32,546 nt of DNA from a virus. Where the stretch lies: positions 1-32,546 of IMG/VR virus record IMGVR_UViG_3300044645_002217; one strand, given 5' to 3'. The position numbers and the translations under genes are program-made. Under the pieces are notes generated by a model. It was not told the DNA's origin, did no database searches, and saw nothing but the letters and a program-made list of their open reading frames with translations. Below are positions 8,309 to 17,061 of the stretch, piece after piece; the stretch's first letter is position 1, and every line of letters begins with the position of its first letter.

Positions 8309-8625
8309 TGGCGAACGCGTTTCTTGGCGAGGCAACTGCCAGGGTTGATGGCAAGGTCTATACCCTCCGGCTTGATTTCAACGCCATGTGCGATTTCGAA
8401 GAGAGGACCGGTCGGGACGCAATCGGCGTTCTGGCCGATTTCGAATTCGGCGGGAAGACAAGGATCAGCGATCTGCGCGCGCTGGTTCATGCCATGCTAC
8501 TGCGGCATCATCCCGATGCCACGTTGGCGCTGGCGGGCGATATCCTGTCGCAGGATTCGACGGCACTGATGGAGGCAGTGAAAGCTGCAACGCCAAAGGT
8601 GCCGGAGGGCCCCGCGGGAAACTGA
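8308..8625 (+). CDS. Tail assembly chaperone G-like (GTA/TAC type)
   Basis: This 105-aa protein would coat the tape measure protein during tail assembly. It resembles the gene transfer agent type chaperone: GEATARVDGKVYTLRLDFNAMCDFEERTGRD followed by a helical domain with RALVHAMLLRHHPDATLALAGDIL. ATG 8308 overlaps the tube stop (TGATG). The last two sense codons before its TGA (8623-8625) form part of a slippery heptamer, so a fraction of ribosomes should continue into the -1 frame to give a longer GT-like form (separate entry). Confidence 0.9.
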   Translation: MANAFLGEATARVDGKVYTLRLDFNAMCDFEERTGRDAIGVLADFEFGGKTRISDLRALVHAMLLRHHPDATLALAGDILSQDSTALMEAVKAATPKVPEGPAGN

Positions 8626-8945
8626 AACGGGCGGGGGCAGAGCGCGCCCGCCTGGATTATCTCCTTCTGCTCGAAAACTACGTCGCGGCAGGATTTGACC
8701 CTACGCAATTCTGGCATCTGTCGCCGCGGCTGTTTCAGGTCCACATGGCAGGTGCGGCGGTCGGCCGCCACAACATGGCGATGCAGCAAGCCTATGCCAC
8801 GGCGGCCCTGATGCGGTCTAAGCGCCTGCCGGACCCGGACCGGTTGATGCGCCGGCGTCTGCCGGAGCCGCGTACACAGTCTCGCGAGATGCTGCAAGCG
8901 ATGTGCGATGCCCTTGCCGCGGCCTGGGGCGCCAAGAAGGAATGA
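8308..8945 (+). CDS. Tail chaperone GT-like fusion made by -1 frameshift
   Basis: The frameshift product would be about 212 aa: the 105-aa chaperone plus 107 residues read in the -1 frame from 8622. The added domain has hydrophobic helices (LDYLLLLENYVAAGFDPTQF, then FQVHMAGAAVGRHNM) and a Pro/Arg-rich link, like the T domain that recruits tape measure and tube proteins. This second frame lacks a credible start of its own: there is no ATG before the conserved helix and no ribosome site. A slippery GGGAAAC at 8616-8622 directly precedes the stop. The arrangement equals lambda G/GT. Fusion is inferred; both frames and the site are seen. Confidence 0.85.
8616..8653 (+). promoter_or_regulatory. 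Programmed -1 ribosomal frameshift site
   Basis: The heptamer G GGA AAC (8616-8622) is in the right phase for tandem slippage, with the zero-frame TGA immediately after (8623-8625). A stem follows: GGGCGGG (8629-8635) pairs with CCCGCCT (8647-8653, one G-T pair) around an 11-base loop, starting 6 bases after the slippery site, the spacing expected for a stimulatory structure. Lambda uses GGGAAAG at the same place. Confidence 0.88.
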
Positions 8946-8948
8946 CGG

Positions 8949-10796
8949 ATGGCTGGAACGATCATCGGCGCCCTGCGCGTCACGCTGGGGCTTGACAGCA
9001 CTCAATTTTCGCGTGGCGTGCAGAAGGCGGAAACAGCATCGCAGCGGCTGTCGCGGTCGATGCAGACCGCTGGCTATGCCTTGTCCGCCATTGGCGTCGG
9101 TGTCGGGCTTGCCATGCGCGGCCGGGTGCAGGAAATCGATGCCCTGGCCAACAGTGCAACCCAGATCGGGGTGCCGGTCGAGGCATTGAGCCAGTTGGCC
9201 TATGCCGCCGAACAGGCTGACGTGACGATCGAGGCGCTTGAGAAGGCGCTTGCGCAGATGTCGCGCAGGATGATCGACAATGCGGGAGCCTTTGAAAAAG
9301 TCGGCGTCGCCGTAACCGATGCGAGCGGCCAGATTCGCCCGGTCCTTGATGTGTTCATGGACGTGGCCGATGCGATTGCCGCGATGCCAGAGGGCGCCGA
9401 AAGAACCGCGGCTGCCATGGACCTGATGGGCCGGTCCGGCGGCGACATGGTGCCGCTGATCAATGACGGCGCGCAGGCGATCCGCGACCTGATGCAAGAG
9501 GCCGACGATCTGGGCCTGACGATTTCGGAAGAAACGGCCGCGGCGATTCAGGCCTTTGATGACAACATGAAAAAGCTGAAAGGTTCGTTGAGCGGCCTGA
9601 CCAACCAGATCGTCGGAAGACTTGCTCCGGCGCTCGAAGACATCTCTGGATACATTGCCGGTCTGGCAGAAAAATTCGGACAATTGACACCTGAAATGCA
9701 GACCTTCGTGTCTGTCCTGGCCGGTCTTCTGGTCGTTGTCGGGCCTATTCTGATCGGGCTTGGCCTGCTTGTGACAGCCATCGGGGCGATATCAGCGCCT
9801 GTTCTTGCCGTGATCGCAGGTATCGGCCTGTTGACTGCTGCATTATGGGCGTTCTGGCCGACGCTGGTCAGTGCGAAGGATGCGATCGTCGCGTTTGTCA
9901 CCGAGGGTTTGGACCGTGCTCGCGAGGCCATTCACAACATGGCAACAGCCATGAGGGACGGCGCTCTGCAGGCGGTCGCCTGGGTCAAGCAAGGTTTTGA
10001 AGAACTGATGGAGTTCTTCCGGTCGCTGCCGGAGCAGTTCATGGAATTCGGGCGCAACATCATTACCGGGTTGTGGGACGGCCTGAAGGAAAAATGGGAC
10101 GCGATGAGCAACTGGTTTTCCGGCAAGGTCGACGAGCTTCTGAACATACTGCCCTGGCGCGCTGAAATTCAGTCGCCGTCGCGCGTGATGCACCGGCAGG
10201 GCGCCTATCTGGTCGAAGGTCTGGACAATGGCATCCGGTCCGGCATGCAGGCGCCGATCGACAGCATGCGAGAGCTGGCCGAGACACTGATGAGCACGAT
10301 GGATGAGCAGGACATCCATCGTGGGACCATGCGGCTGGCCGATCTGTTCGAAGCGATCATCGACGGTTCGATGGATGCCAGAGAAGCGCTTGGTCAATTG
10401 CTGCAGGAGCTGGCAAAGGTGCAGCTGCAGAAAGCACTTCTGGGGCTTGCAGGCGGCGGCGGCGTTTTCGGCCAGTTAGCCGGTGCACTTGGCGAGGCGC
10501 TGACCGCGCCGTCCTTTGCGGGCGGCGGGTATACGGGGCGCGCGGCCCGCGTTGGCGGTCTGGACGGGCAAGGCGGGTTCCTGGCGATCATGCATCCGCG
10601 CGAGACGGTGATCGATCATGCCGATGGGCTGCCGGCCGGAGGTCATGTGGAAGTGGTCGTGCGGGTCGAGGGTGGCAACATCGTCGCCGAAATCGAGCGC
10701 GTCAGCGGCGGCGTCACCGCCCGTGCCGTGGCCGCCTATGACCGCAATCTGTCGCAGAGGGTGCGGCAGATCAACGGCGACAGACGAGCTGTCTGA
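8949..10796 (+). CDS. Tail tape measure protein
   Basis: This 615-aa protein sets tail length and is ejected during DNA entry. It begins IIGALRVTLGLDSTQFSRGV, a common tape measure opening, then long helical stretches (residues about 60-245), a hydrophobic section at about 250-310 with two likely membrane-spanning segments, and a C-terminal LPWRAEIQSPSRVMHRQGAYLVEGLDNGI block, a hallmark of these proteins. Gly-rich C-terminal sequence follows. At 615 aa the tail should be short to medium, roughly 90 nm by the usual 1.5 Angstrom-per-residue rule (inference). It follows the chaperone pair by 3 bases and overlaps the next stop/start by one. Confidence 0.94.
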   Translation: MAGTIIGALRVTLGLDSTQFSRGVQKAETASQRLSRSMQTAGYALSAIGVGVGLAMRGRVQEIDALANSATQIGVPVEALSQLAYAAEQADVTIEALEKALAQMSRRMIDNAGAFEKVGVAVTDASGQIRPVLDVFMDVADAIAAMPEGAERTAAAMDLMGRSGGDMVPLINDGAQAIRDLMQEADDLGLTISEETAAAIQAFDDNMKKLKGSLSGLTNQIVGRLAPALEDISGYIAGLAEKFGQLTPEMQTFVSVLAGLLVVVGPILIGLGLLVTAIGAISAPVLAVIAGIGLLTAALWAFWPTLVSAKDAIVAFVTEGLDRAREAIHNMATAMRDGALQAVAWVKQGFEELMEFFRSLPEQFMEFGRNIITGLWDGLKEKWDAMSNWFSGKVDELLNILPWRAEIQSPSRVMHRQGAYLVEGLDNGIRSGMQAPIDSMRELAETLMSTMDEQDIHRGTMRLADLFEAIIDGSMDAREALGQLLQELAKVQLQKALLGLAGGGGVFGQLAGALGEALTAPSFAGGGYTGRAARVGGLDGQGGFLAIMHPRETVIDHADGLPAGGHVEVVVRVEGGNIVAEIERVSGGVTARAVAAYDRNLSQRVRQINGDRRAV

Positions 10797-11449
10797 TGGC
10801 GCTGTCATTTCCGCTGAACCGGGCTGCATTCTTCGACCTGATGCCGCGCCGGAGTGCCTCGATGCATCTTGGCGAGGCGCTGATCGTAAACCAGACCGGA
10901 GGGGGCGAAGTCATAGAGTCGGCGTATGGAAGCCGGCTATGGCAGGGCAGCATTACGACGCAGGGCAGGGTCAGCGGAGATCTGGACGAAGTCACGGCGC
11001 GGATCGAATTGCTTCTTATGGGTGGCGGGTCATTCCTGATGCCGCATCCGGTACGGATCGGCCCGGCCGCTGACCCGGCGGGCACGATCCTTGGGGCGGC
11101 GACACCTTCGATCACGGCAGTGAACGCGAACAACCGAGACATCACAATCAGCGGTTTGCCAGCGGGCTATGTCCTGCGGCGGGGTGATCTGATTTCGTGG
11201 ACCTACCTTTCCGGCCCGACGAGATATGCGCTGCATCGTGTGGTGACCCAGGCGACGGCAAACGGTTCTGGTGTGCTGACCACGGAAATCATGCCGCCGG
11301 TGCGGCCGGGTCATGCGACGCCCCAGGCCGTGACGCTTGTCAATGCGGTCTGCAAGGCCAAGATCGTGCCTGGCAGCTATCAGGCCCCGGAGGCTGAGCC
11401 TGGTGCAGTCGCAACGCTTGGATTTTCGTGGGTCCAGACCCTGCGATGA
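10796..11449 (+). CDS. Minor tail protein, probable distal tail component
   Basis: This 217-aa protein follows the tape measure, where the distal tail or tip ring protein is encoded. It is beta-rich (LWQGSITTQGRVSGDLDEVTARIELLLMGGGSFLMPHPVRIGP) and ends VATLGFSWVQTLR, resembling distal-tail-like proteins that start a small tip complex in Rhodobacterales phages; I do not recognise a named family with certainty. Start ATG overlaps the tape measure TGA, and the stop overlaps the next start as ATGA. Role is inferred from position and fold type. Confidence 0.75.
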   Translation: MALSFPLNRAAFFDLMPRRSASMHLGEALIVNQTGGGEVIESAYGSRLWQGSITTQGRVSGDLDEVTARIELLLMGGGSFLMPHPVRIGPAADPAGTILGAATPSITAVNANNRDITISGLPAGYVLRRGDLISWTYLSGPTRYALHRVVTQATANGSGVLTTEIMPPVRPGHATPQAVTLVNAVCKAKIVPGSYQAPEAEPGAVATLGFSWVQTLR

Positions 11450-12045
11450 GCTGGTCGGTCAACGCGCAGAACCATCTGCTGGCGCGCGGAGCGGTGAGCC
11501 CGCGCTGGCTGTTGTGGGTCAACGCCAAGGCGCCCGGCACGCTGGCCGCGGCGCCTGTCGGGCTTTGGAGCGGCGCAGACGATCTGACCTTTACCATCGG
11601 CGGCGAGGAGCGGGTCTATAATGGCGCGCTGTCGCAGTTCGACGTGGAACCCATCGTCTTTGGCACGGGGATGGATGTGCGGACCCAGCGCGTGACGCTG
11701 GCCGCCAACGCGCCGGAGACGGCCGACCTGGTGCGGGGCTATGTGATCAGGCTGGCCGAGGCCGAGCTGCATCTGGCGCTGTTCGACCCGCTGACCGAAA
11801 CGGTGATCGATGTGCAGCCGATGTTCCGGGGGTTCATCAACCGGGCGCCACTGTCGACGCCCGTCACGGGCGGCGGGGATGTCGTCACGATCGAGATCGT
11901 GAGCCGCATGCGCGTGCTGGTTCTGCCGGGGCCGGTGCTGCGCAAGACGAACGAGGCACGTCGGGCCTTCGACCCGAATGACGGGTTCCGCAAGTACGGC
12001 TCGATCGCGGGTGAAATCCTGACCGAGTGGGTCCAAAAGAAATGA
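11446..12045 (+). CDS. Minor tail protein (tip/baseplate hub type)
   Basis: This 199-aa protein opens MSWSVNAQNHLLARGAVSPR and is built of beta strands, ending in a segment DPNDGFRKYGSIAGEILTEW that resembles the conserved tail end of hub-like minor tail proteins in several proteobacterial siphoviruses (from memory). The frame is open from 11428, but ATG 11446 overlaps the upstream TGA as ATGA, the coupling used across this operon, so it is preferred. Probably part of the tail tip between the distal protein and the cell wall-acting protein. Confidence 0.75.
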   Translation: MSWSVNAQNHLLARGAVSPRWLLWVNAKAPGTLAAAPVGLWSGADDLTFTIGGEERVYNGALSQFDVEPIVFGTGMDVRTQRVTLAANAPETADLVRGYVIRLAEAELHLALFDPLTETVIDVQPMFRGFINRAPLSTPVTGGGDVVTIEIVSRMRVLVLPGPVLRKTNEARRAFDPNDGFRKYGSIAGEILTEWVQKK

Positions 12046-12473
12046 CGGCGTCGATCGAGGGTCTGACCGGGAACTCGCCCGGGCGGAAGCTGCCGGGGTG
12101 GCAGGCGCGGCTGACCGAGTTTCTGCGGGCCAATTACCGCCGGCCGTTCGAGCCGGGCCGGTGGGATTGCGCGATCTGGGCGGCCGGGGCCGTGCAGGCC
12201 ATGACCGGCGAGGATCATCTGCGGGGATTGCGCGGGTATCGCAGCATTGCCGAGGGGCTGCGACGGCTGCAGGCGAGAGGGTATGACGATCATGTGGCCT
12301 ATGTCGCGGCGTTTCTGCCGGAGATACTGCCCTCGTTTGCGCAGGCGGGGGATATTGCGGTTCTTGACGGCGCAAGCCTCGGGATTGTCCAGGGCGAGCA
12401 TGTGTACTGCTTCGGCACCAACGGGTTCGGCGTTGTGCCGATGACGGCGGCAGGGCGGGCCTTTCGGGTATGA
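12042..12473 (+). CDS. DUF6950-like tail-tip cysteine protein
   Basis: This 143-aa protein resembles the DUF6950 group, small proteins in the tail-tip cluster that look like reduced NlpC/P60 peptidases. The telling motif is RPFEPGRWDCAIWAAGAVQAMTG with the cysteine at residue 43, followed by LRGYRSIAEGLRRL, and a GDIAVLDGASLGIVQG block. A clear catalytic histidine after the cysteine is not obvious, so peptidase activity is uncertain. Gene order (before the TipJ-like protein) matches the slot occupied by NlpC/P60 proteins in gene transfer agents. ATGA overlaps bind it to both neighbours; an upstream ATG at 12027 is less likely. Confidence 0.8.
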   Translation: MTASIEGLTGNSPGRKLPGWQARLTEFLRANYRRPFEPGRWDCAIWAAGAVQAMTGEDHLRGLRGYRSIAEGLRRLQARGYDDHVAYVAAFLPEILPSFAQAGDIAVLDGASLGIVQGEHVYCFGTNGFGVVPMTAAGRAFRV

Positions 12474-15400
12474 GGGCCCTTGACGTCGTCTTTCTGGCGC
12501 TTGCCTTCGGGCTGAGCGCCGGCCCGGCCATGGCTGATCCGGCCTCGCTGATCATCGGCTTTCTGGGCGTTTCGGCGACCGGGGTGACGGCCGCGCTGAT
12601 CCGCATCGGCGTTGCCGTCGCGATGACGGCGCTGTCGCAGCTGATGGCCGCGCGGAAACTGAAAGACGGGCCGCAGGGATTCACGCTGCGGTCGATCACA
12701 GCCGGAGACCAGACGGGGCAGAGCTTCATTCTGGGGCGGTATGCCACCTCTGGCAACCTGACCGCGCCTGAAATGAGCCATGGCCCTTTTACGAGCGATG
12801 GCCTTTTTACAGTAACGCGTGACACGCGATATCTGACGCGGGTGATCGATCTGTCGGATGTGCGGATCGATGCGCTCGAGAGCCTGATCATTGATGGGGT
12901 CGCCTGTGAGCTGGCTACGGGGACGCCGGCCACGCTGACGATGACGGATGGTGACGGAGACACGCCCGCGATCCATCCGGTCTATGGCCCGACGGTGAAC
13001 AAGGGCGATTTCATCGGCACGGCCTGGTGCAAGTTCTATGACGGCACCCAGACCGAGGCTGACCCCTATCTGGTGGCGCGTTACGACAATCCGGACAAGC
13101 CGCGACCCTGGACCCCGGACATGGTTGGGCGGGGCGTGGCCTATGCCATTCTGACCTTTCTGCAGCGCGCAAGTCCGGTGGTGTGGCAGGGGCGGCCGAA
13201 TGTGCGCTTTGTCGTGCGGGGAATCAGGCTTTACGACCCGCGCAAGGACAGCACCGCCGGTGGGTCGGGGTCGCACAGGTATGGCAACGCCGCAACCCAT
13301 GAATGGACCGACAACCCTGTCGTCATGATCTACAACCTTCTGCGCGGCATTCGGGTGCCCGCGTCGCAGGCCGGGGAGTTGTACGGCGGTGGTTATGGGG
13401 CGGAAGACCTGCCCTATGCCAACTGGGCGGCCGCGATGAATGCCTGCGATGTGATGGAGGGCGAGCGCAAGCGCTATACGGCCGGGATGGAGGTCGTGAT
13501 CGGGGGGCGCGATGGCGGCGGCCAGTCGCCCGACGAGGTGATCGACGAGCTGATGAAAGCGTGCGGCGCGCAGATCACGGATGTGGGCGGGACAGTCTAC
13601 ATCCGTGTGGGCGCCCCGGGCCTGCCTGTGAAGTTCATCACGGATGCCGACATTCTGGTGTCGCAGCCGCAGGAGCTGGACCCGTTCCCGGGCGCGCAGG
13701 ACAGTTTCAACGTGGTGCATGCGACCTTCATGGCGCCCGGCCAGCTGTGGACGCCGCGGGAGGCGCCGCCGCGGCGCGACGCCGATGCGATTGCCGAGGA
13801 CGGGCAGGAGCTGGCGGCTGACATTGCGTTGCCGGCCGTGACGATTTCCGGCCAGGCGCAGCAGCTGATGAAGGCGTGGCTGAAGGATGCGCGACGGTTC
13901 ATTCGCCAGAGCGTGACCCTGCCGCCCGAGGGGCTGCTGCTGAAACCCCTGGACGTGGTCGACTGGACCAGTGAGCGAAACGGCTATGCCGGGAAGCAGT
14001 TCGAGGTGGGTCAGGTTGCCGTTGATCCGGCAAGCCTGTGCACCACGCTGGCGCTGCGCGAGGTGAACCCTTCGGACTATGACTGGTCGATCGGGGACGA
14101 GCTGGCGCAGGATGCGCCGGATGCCGAGATTACCCCGCCCAACCAGTTCAGATCGATTCCGGCGCCGCAGTTCGACGTGACGGCAGAGTTGCGGGTCGGC
14201 AACGAGCAGGTTGTCGGCGTGATGGTGATCCGGTGCCGGTCCGAGAGCGTTCTTCTGGACCGCTATGACGTGAGCTATCGCCGGGCGGGCGACGACGAAT
14301 GGCGGGTCGTCGGGATGAGCGATCTGTCGACGTTCGAGGTGTCGGGCCTGTCGGACGGCTCCTATGACGTGCGGGCCCGGGCGCGAAGCGTGTATGGCGC
14401 GGTCAGCCCGTACACGGAGAAGACCGGCGTGCAGCTGGCGTTCTTCAGCGCCCCGCCGGCGGATGTGCAGAATTTCAGCGGGAATGTGGTCGGCGGGTTC
14501 CTGCTTCTGACATGGGATGCGGTGCCCGATCTGGACCTGTCGCATTACAAGCTGCGCTATGCCCGGGCCACGACCGGCGCGACCTATCAGAACGCGGTCG
14601 ACCTGGTCACGAAGGTGGCGCGACCGGGCGTGAGCCTGACCGTGCCGGCGCGGACGGGCACGTATTTCATACGGGCCGTCGACAAGCTGGGGATTGCCAG
14701 CCGCACTGCGGCGCAGTTCGTGGTGGTCACGAATATCGATCAGGTCGAGAACCTGAACGCCGTCGAAGTACGGACAGAGGAGCCGGCCTTCGCCGGGGCG
14801 CGGCAGGGCGTGGTCAGGCTGGACGATGGCGGGCTGCCCTATCTGACACTCGACACGGCCACCCTGTTTGATGCCGCGACCGGCGATTTCGACGACGCGG
14901 TCGGGCTGTTCGACGGCGGTGGCGCAAGCGGTGAGGTGATTGCGGAAGGCGTCTATCAGTTCGCGGATGTGATCGATCTTGGCCAGCGCTACACGTCGCG
15001 CGTGCGGGTCGACCTGGACGTTCTGTTTCTGGACTATGCGGACAGTTTCGATGCCGCGCCCGGCCTGTTCGACAGTCGGCCGGGAGAGTTCGACGGCGAT
15101 CCTGCTGCATTCGACCTGACCAGCGTTCAGCCTCAGGTGTCGTGGACGGATGACAACCCGGCGGCATCGCCGGTCTGGAGCGGCTGGCAGAACCTGTCGG
15201 TGAGCGACATTTCGGCGCGGGCCTTGCGGTTTCGCGTTCTGCTGGGGACGCGATCCCAGAAGGCGGCGCCGGCCGTGACGGCGCTGCGGGTCGAGGTGGA
15301 CATGCCGGACCGGGTCGAGTCGGGGCAGGACATCACGTTCACCGGCACAAGGGTGGTGACATTCGGGCGGGCGTTCCGCGTCACGCCGGCCATCGGCGTT

Positions 15401-15550
15401 GCGGTGACGCTGGCGGCGGGTGACCGGTTCGAGATCAGCGCGAAATCGCGCTCCGGCTTCACGATCAAGACGTTCACCGGCGGGGCCGCGAGCACGAATG
15501 CCGCGACGTTCGACTACGTTGTCAGGGGATATGGCGGAGAGATCGCATGA
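12470..15550 (+). CDS. TipJ/lambda J-like central tail tip protein
   Basis: This 1026-aa protein is the central tip and probable host-specificity protein. The first about 23 residues are hydrophobic and end AMADP, looking like a signal peptide, an odd feature for a virion protein. A J-like core spans about 70-560, two fibronectin III-like domains lie at about 573-655 and 657-757 (SYDVRARARSVYG; LSHYKLRYARA; GTYFIRAVDKLG), and a beta-rich C-terminal part carries repeated FD motifs (about 795-880: TLFDAATGDFDDAVGLFD and SFDAAPGLFD). Start overlaps the previous stop as ATGA. Call is firm by length, domains and position; receptor-binding is inferred. Confidence 0.9.
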   Translation: MRALDVVFLALAFGLSAGPAMADPASLIIGFLGVSATGVTAALIRIGVAVAMTALSQLMAARKLKDGPQGFTLRSITAGDQTGQSFILGRYATSGNLTAPEMSHGPFTSDGLFTVTRDTRYLTRVIDLSDVRIDALESLIIDGVACELATGTPATLTMTDGDGDTPAIHPVYGPTVNKGDFIGTAWCKFYDGTQTEADPYLVARYDNPDKPRPWTPDMVGRGVAYAILTFLQRASPVVWQGRPNVRFVVRGIRLYDPRKDSTAGGSGSHRYGNAATHEWTDNPVVMIYNLLRGIRVPASQAGELYGGGYGAEDLPYANWAAAMNACDVMEGERKRYTAGMEVVIGGRDGGGQSPDEVIDELMKACGAQITDVGGTVYIRVGAPGLPVKFITDADILVSQPQELDPFPGAQDSFNVVHATFMAPGQLWTPREAPPRRDADAIAEDGQELAADIALPAVTISGQAQQLMKAWLKDARRFIRQSVTLPPEGLLLKPLDVVDWTSERNGYAGKQFEVGQVAVDPASLCTTLALREVNPSDYDWSIGDELAQDAPDAEITPPNQFRSIPAPQFDVTAELRVGNEQVVGVMVIRCRSESVLLDRYDVSYRRAGDDEWRVVGMSDLSTFEVSGLSDGSYDVRARARSVYGAVSPYTEKTGVQLAFFSAPPADVQNFSGNVVGGFLLLTWDAVPDLDLSHYKLRYARATTGATYQNAVDLVTKVARPGVSLTVPARTGTYFIRAVDKLGIASRTAAQFVVVTNIDQVENLNAVEVRTEEPAFAGARQGVVRLDDGGLPYLTLDTATLFDAATGDFDDAVGLFDGGGASGEVIAEGVYQFADVIDLGQRYTSRVRVDLDVLFLDYADSFDAAPGLFDSRPGEFDGDPAAFDLTSVQPQVSWTDDNPAASPVWSGWQNLSVSDISARALRFRVLLGTRSQKAAPAVTALRVEVDMPDRVESGQDITFTGTRVVTFGRAFRVTPAIGVAVTLAAGDRFEISAKSRSGFTIKTFTGGAASTNAATFDYVVRGYGGEIA

Positions 15551-16605
15551 GCCAGAACGACTTTGTTCTTTCCAATCAGGGTTTCGCCTCGATGCGGGCG
15601 GACCTGAATTCGGCCCTTGCCGCGTTGGCGACGAATTCGTCAGGCGCGACCGGACCGGCCACGACCTATGCCTATCAGTGGTGGTATGACACCACCGCCA
15701 ATATCCTGAAGATGCGGAATGCCGCGAATACCGCCTGGATTTCGATGTTCACCTTTGACCAGACGGGCGGCCTGTGGCGGATCGGCGGCGATCTGACGCT
15801 GTTTAACAACATCGTCCATCACAACGATGCGAACACCTATATCGGGTTTCCGGTGGATGACCGGATCAATTTCGTCACCGGCGGCGTGGAAAACCTGCGC
15901 CTTTTCCCCACCCAGGCCGTGTTCAACGACGATGGGGCCAACGTCGATTTCAGGGTCGAGAGCGATACATTTACCGATGCCTTCTTCGTCGACGGCGGGA
16001 CAGGAGCGGTGACGATGGGCGCCAAGAGCCTGACCGTCGGGGCGCCGAATACTTCCTCGAACAGCGGGGACGGGGCAACCCTGACGTCCGTTCTGGTAGT
16101 ACAGGTGCCTTCGACCGAGGCCGACACGACGCCCCTTATCCGCGTTTACCGCGGCACCACAGTGAACTTCCGCGTCGAAGCGAGCGGGCGGACCCAGATA
16201 CCCTGGGCGGATGCCAATACTACGGCAAACGCGGCCAATGTGCAGATCGACGCCAACGGCACCCTGCGGAAATCCACATCGTCGCGGCGATACAAGACCG
16301 CCATCCAGCCTGCGGATATCGCGGTTTCGGAAGGCATCGTCTATAATTCGGTGCCGGTGTCCTATCGCAGTCTGTCAGAGGCGGACGATCCTGACGCGCT
16401 GTGGTGGGGCTTCATCGCAGAGCAGGTGGCCGAGGAGGTGGACCAATCGCTGGTGCTGTGGAGCCCGGACGAAAACGGCAATCCGCGGCCGGATGGCGTG
16501 TTCTACGACCGGTATGCCGTGCATCTGTGCAACGTGGCGCGGGCGCAGCGTGACCGGATCGAGGCGCTGGAAGCGCGGATCGCGGCTTTGGAGGCGGCAG
16601 CATGA
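15547..16605 (+). CDS. Tail fibre with C-terminal S74 chaperone domain
   Basis: This 352-aa fibre protein ends in an intramolecular chaperone (peptidase S74-like) domain that trims itself after trimer folding. The domain begins near residue 244 with SSRRYKTAI, has the GFIAEQVAEEVD block near 288, and closes with a coiled-coil (RAQRDRIEALEARIAALEAAA). The upstream part is beta-rich with a WWYDTTANILKMRNAANTAW segment often seen in fibre N-termini. Its start overlaps the tip gene as ATGA. Short for a fibre, so it may be a side fibre or a brush on the tip protein. Confidence 0.88.
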   Translation: MSQNDFVLSNQGFASMRADLNSALAALATNSSGATGPATTYAYQWWYDTTANILKMRNAANTAWISMFTFDQTGGLWRIGGDLTLFNNIVHHNDANTYIGFPVDDRINFVTGGVENLRLFPTQAVFNDDGANVDFRVESDTFTDAFFVDGGTGAVTMGAKSLTVGAPNTSSNSGDGATLTSVLVVQVPSTEADTTPLIRVYRGTTVNFRVEASGRTQIPWADANTTANAANVQIDANGTLRKSTSSRRYKTAIQPADIAVSEGIVYNSVPVSYRSLSEADDPDALWWGFIAEQVAEEVDQSLVLWSPDENGNPRPDGVFYDRYAVHLCNVARAQRDRIEALEARIAALEAAA

Positions 16606-16838
16606 CCCTGCCCGAGGTGATCGACGCCGCGCTGACATGGATTGTCGCGCCGGTGCTGGCGGTGGTCTGGATGATCTACCGCACGCAACAGGAACAGACG
16701 ACCGATATCGCGGTTCTGGAGGCCAAAATGCTGGCCACGAAAGAGGCGCATGACCGGGAGATCAAGGAGGTGCGGGCCAGTTTCAAGGCGGTGCTGGAGA
16801 AGCTGGACCATATCGAGGCGCATTTGCGCGTCAAGTGA
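16602..16838 (+). CDS. Small membrane-anchored coiled-coil protein
   Basis: This 78-aa protein has one N-terminal membrane segment (about residues 11-26, WIVAPVLAVVWMIY) and then a charged helix likely to form a coiled coil (EAKMLATKEAHDREIKEV...LEKLDHIEAHLRVK). Such proteins are common next to lysis genes; it could be an inner-membrane spanin-like or holin-accessory protein, but no partner outer-membrane lipoprotein with a lipobox is adjacent. It is coupled to the fibre gene (ATGA) and overlaps the next gene by one base. Function is not assigned. Confidence 0.75.
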   Translation: MTLPEVIDAALTWIVAPVLAVVWMIYRTQQEQTTDIAVLEAKMLATKEAHDREIKEVRASFKAVLEKLDHIEAHLRVK

Positions 16839-17050
16839 TGGAGACGCGCAGTGATGATCCGGTTCTGCCAGCGTTCCTGGCCACGGCCGACAGGGTCGTG
16901 GAGCGGTACAGCCGGGGTGTGGTACTGCACCGGGCGATCCGGGGCGAGGAAGATGGTGACGTGATACGTGCGCTGGTCTTCTGGCAGAGGCTGGCGTGCG
17001 AGCTGGCCGAAGACAATGCGCGCCTGGCCGGGGCGGCAGGCCGAACCTGA
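16838..17050 (+). CDS. Small hypothetical protein
   Basis: This 70-aa protein is helical and mildly acidic, with no membrane segment (DDPVLPAFLATADRVVERYSRGVVLHRAIRGEEDGD, split here only for reading). I recognise no family. ATG 16838 overlaps the upstream stop (TGATG) and an in-frame GTG lies one codon earlier. High third-position GC and tight packing support it as real. It lies between the membrane-anchored coiled-coil gene and a secreted-protein gene, so a lysis or packaging accessory role is possible but unsupported. Confidence 0.65.
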   Translation: METRSDDPVLPAFLATADRVVERYSRGVVLHRAIRGEEDGDVIRALVFWQRLACELAEDNARLAGAAGRT

Positions 17051-17061
17051 AAGGACAGACC

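Noticed and set aside
12299-14545. Long open frame (748 aa) on the minus strand
   Set aside because: Exactly antisense to the tip gene, with no ribosome site; Arg/Pro/His-rich text is typical of antisense frames in high-GC DNA.
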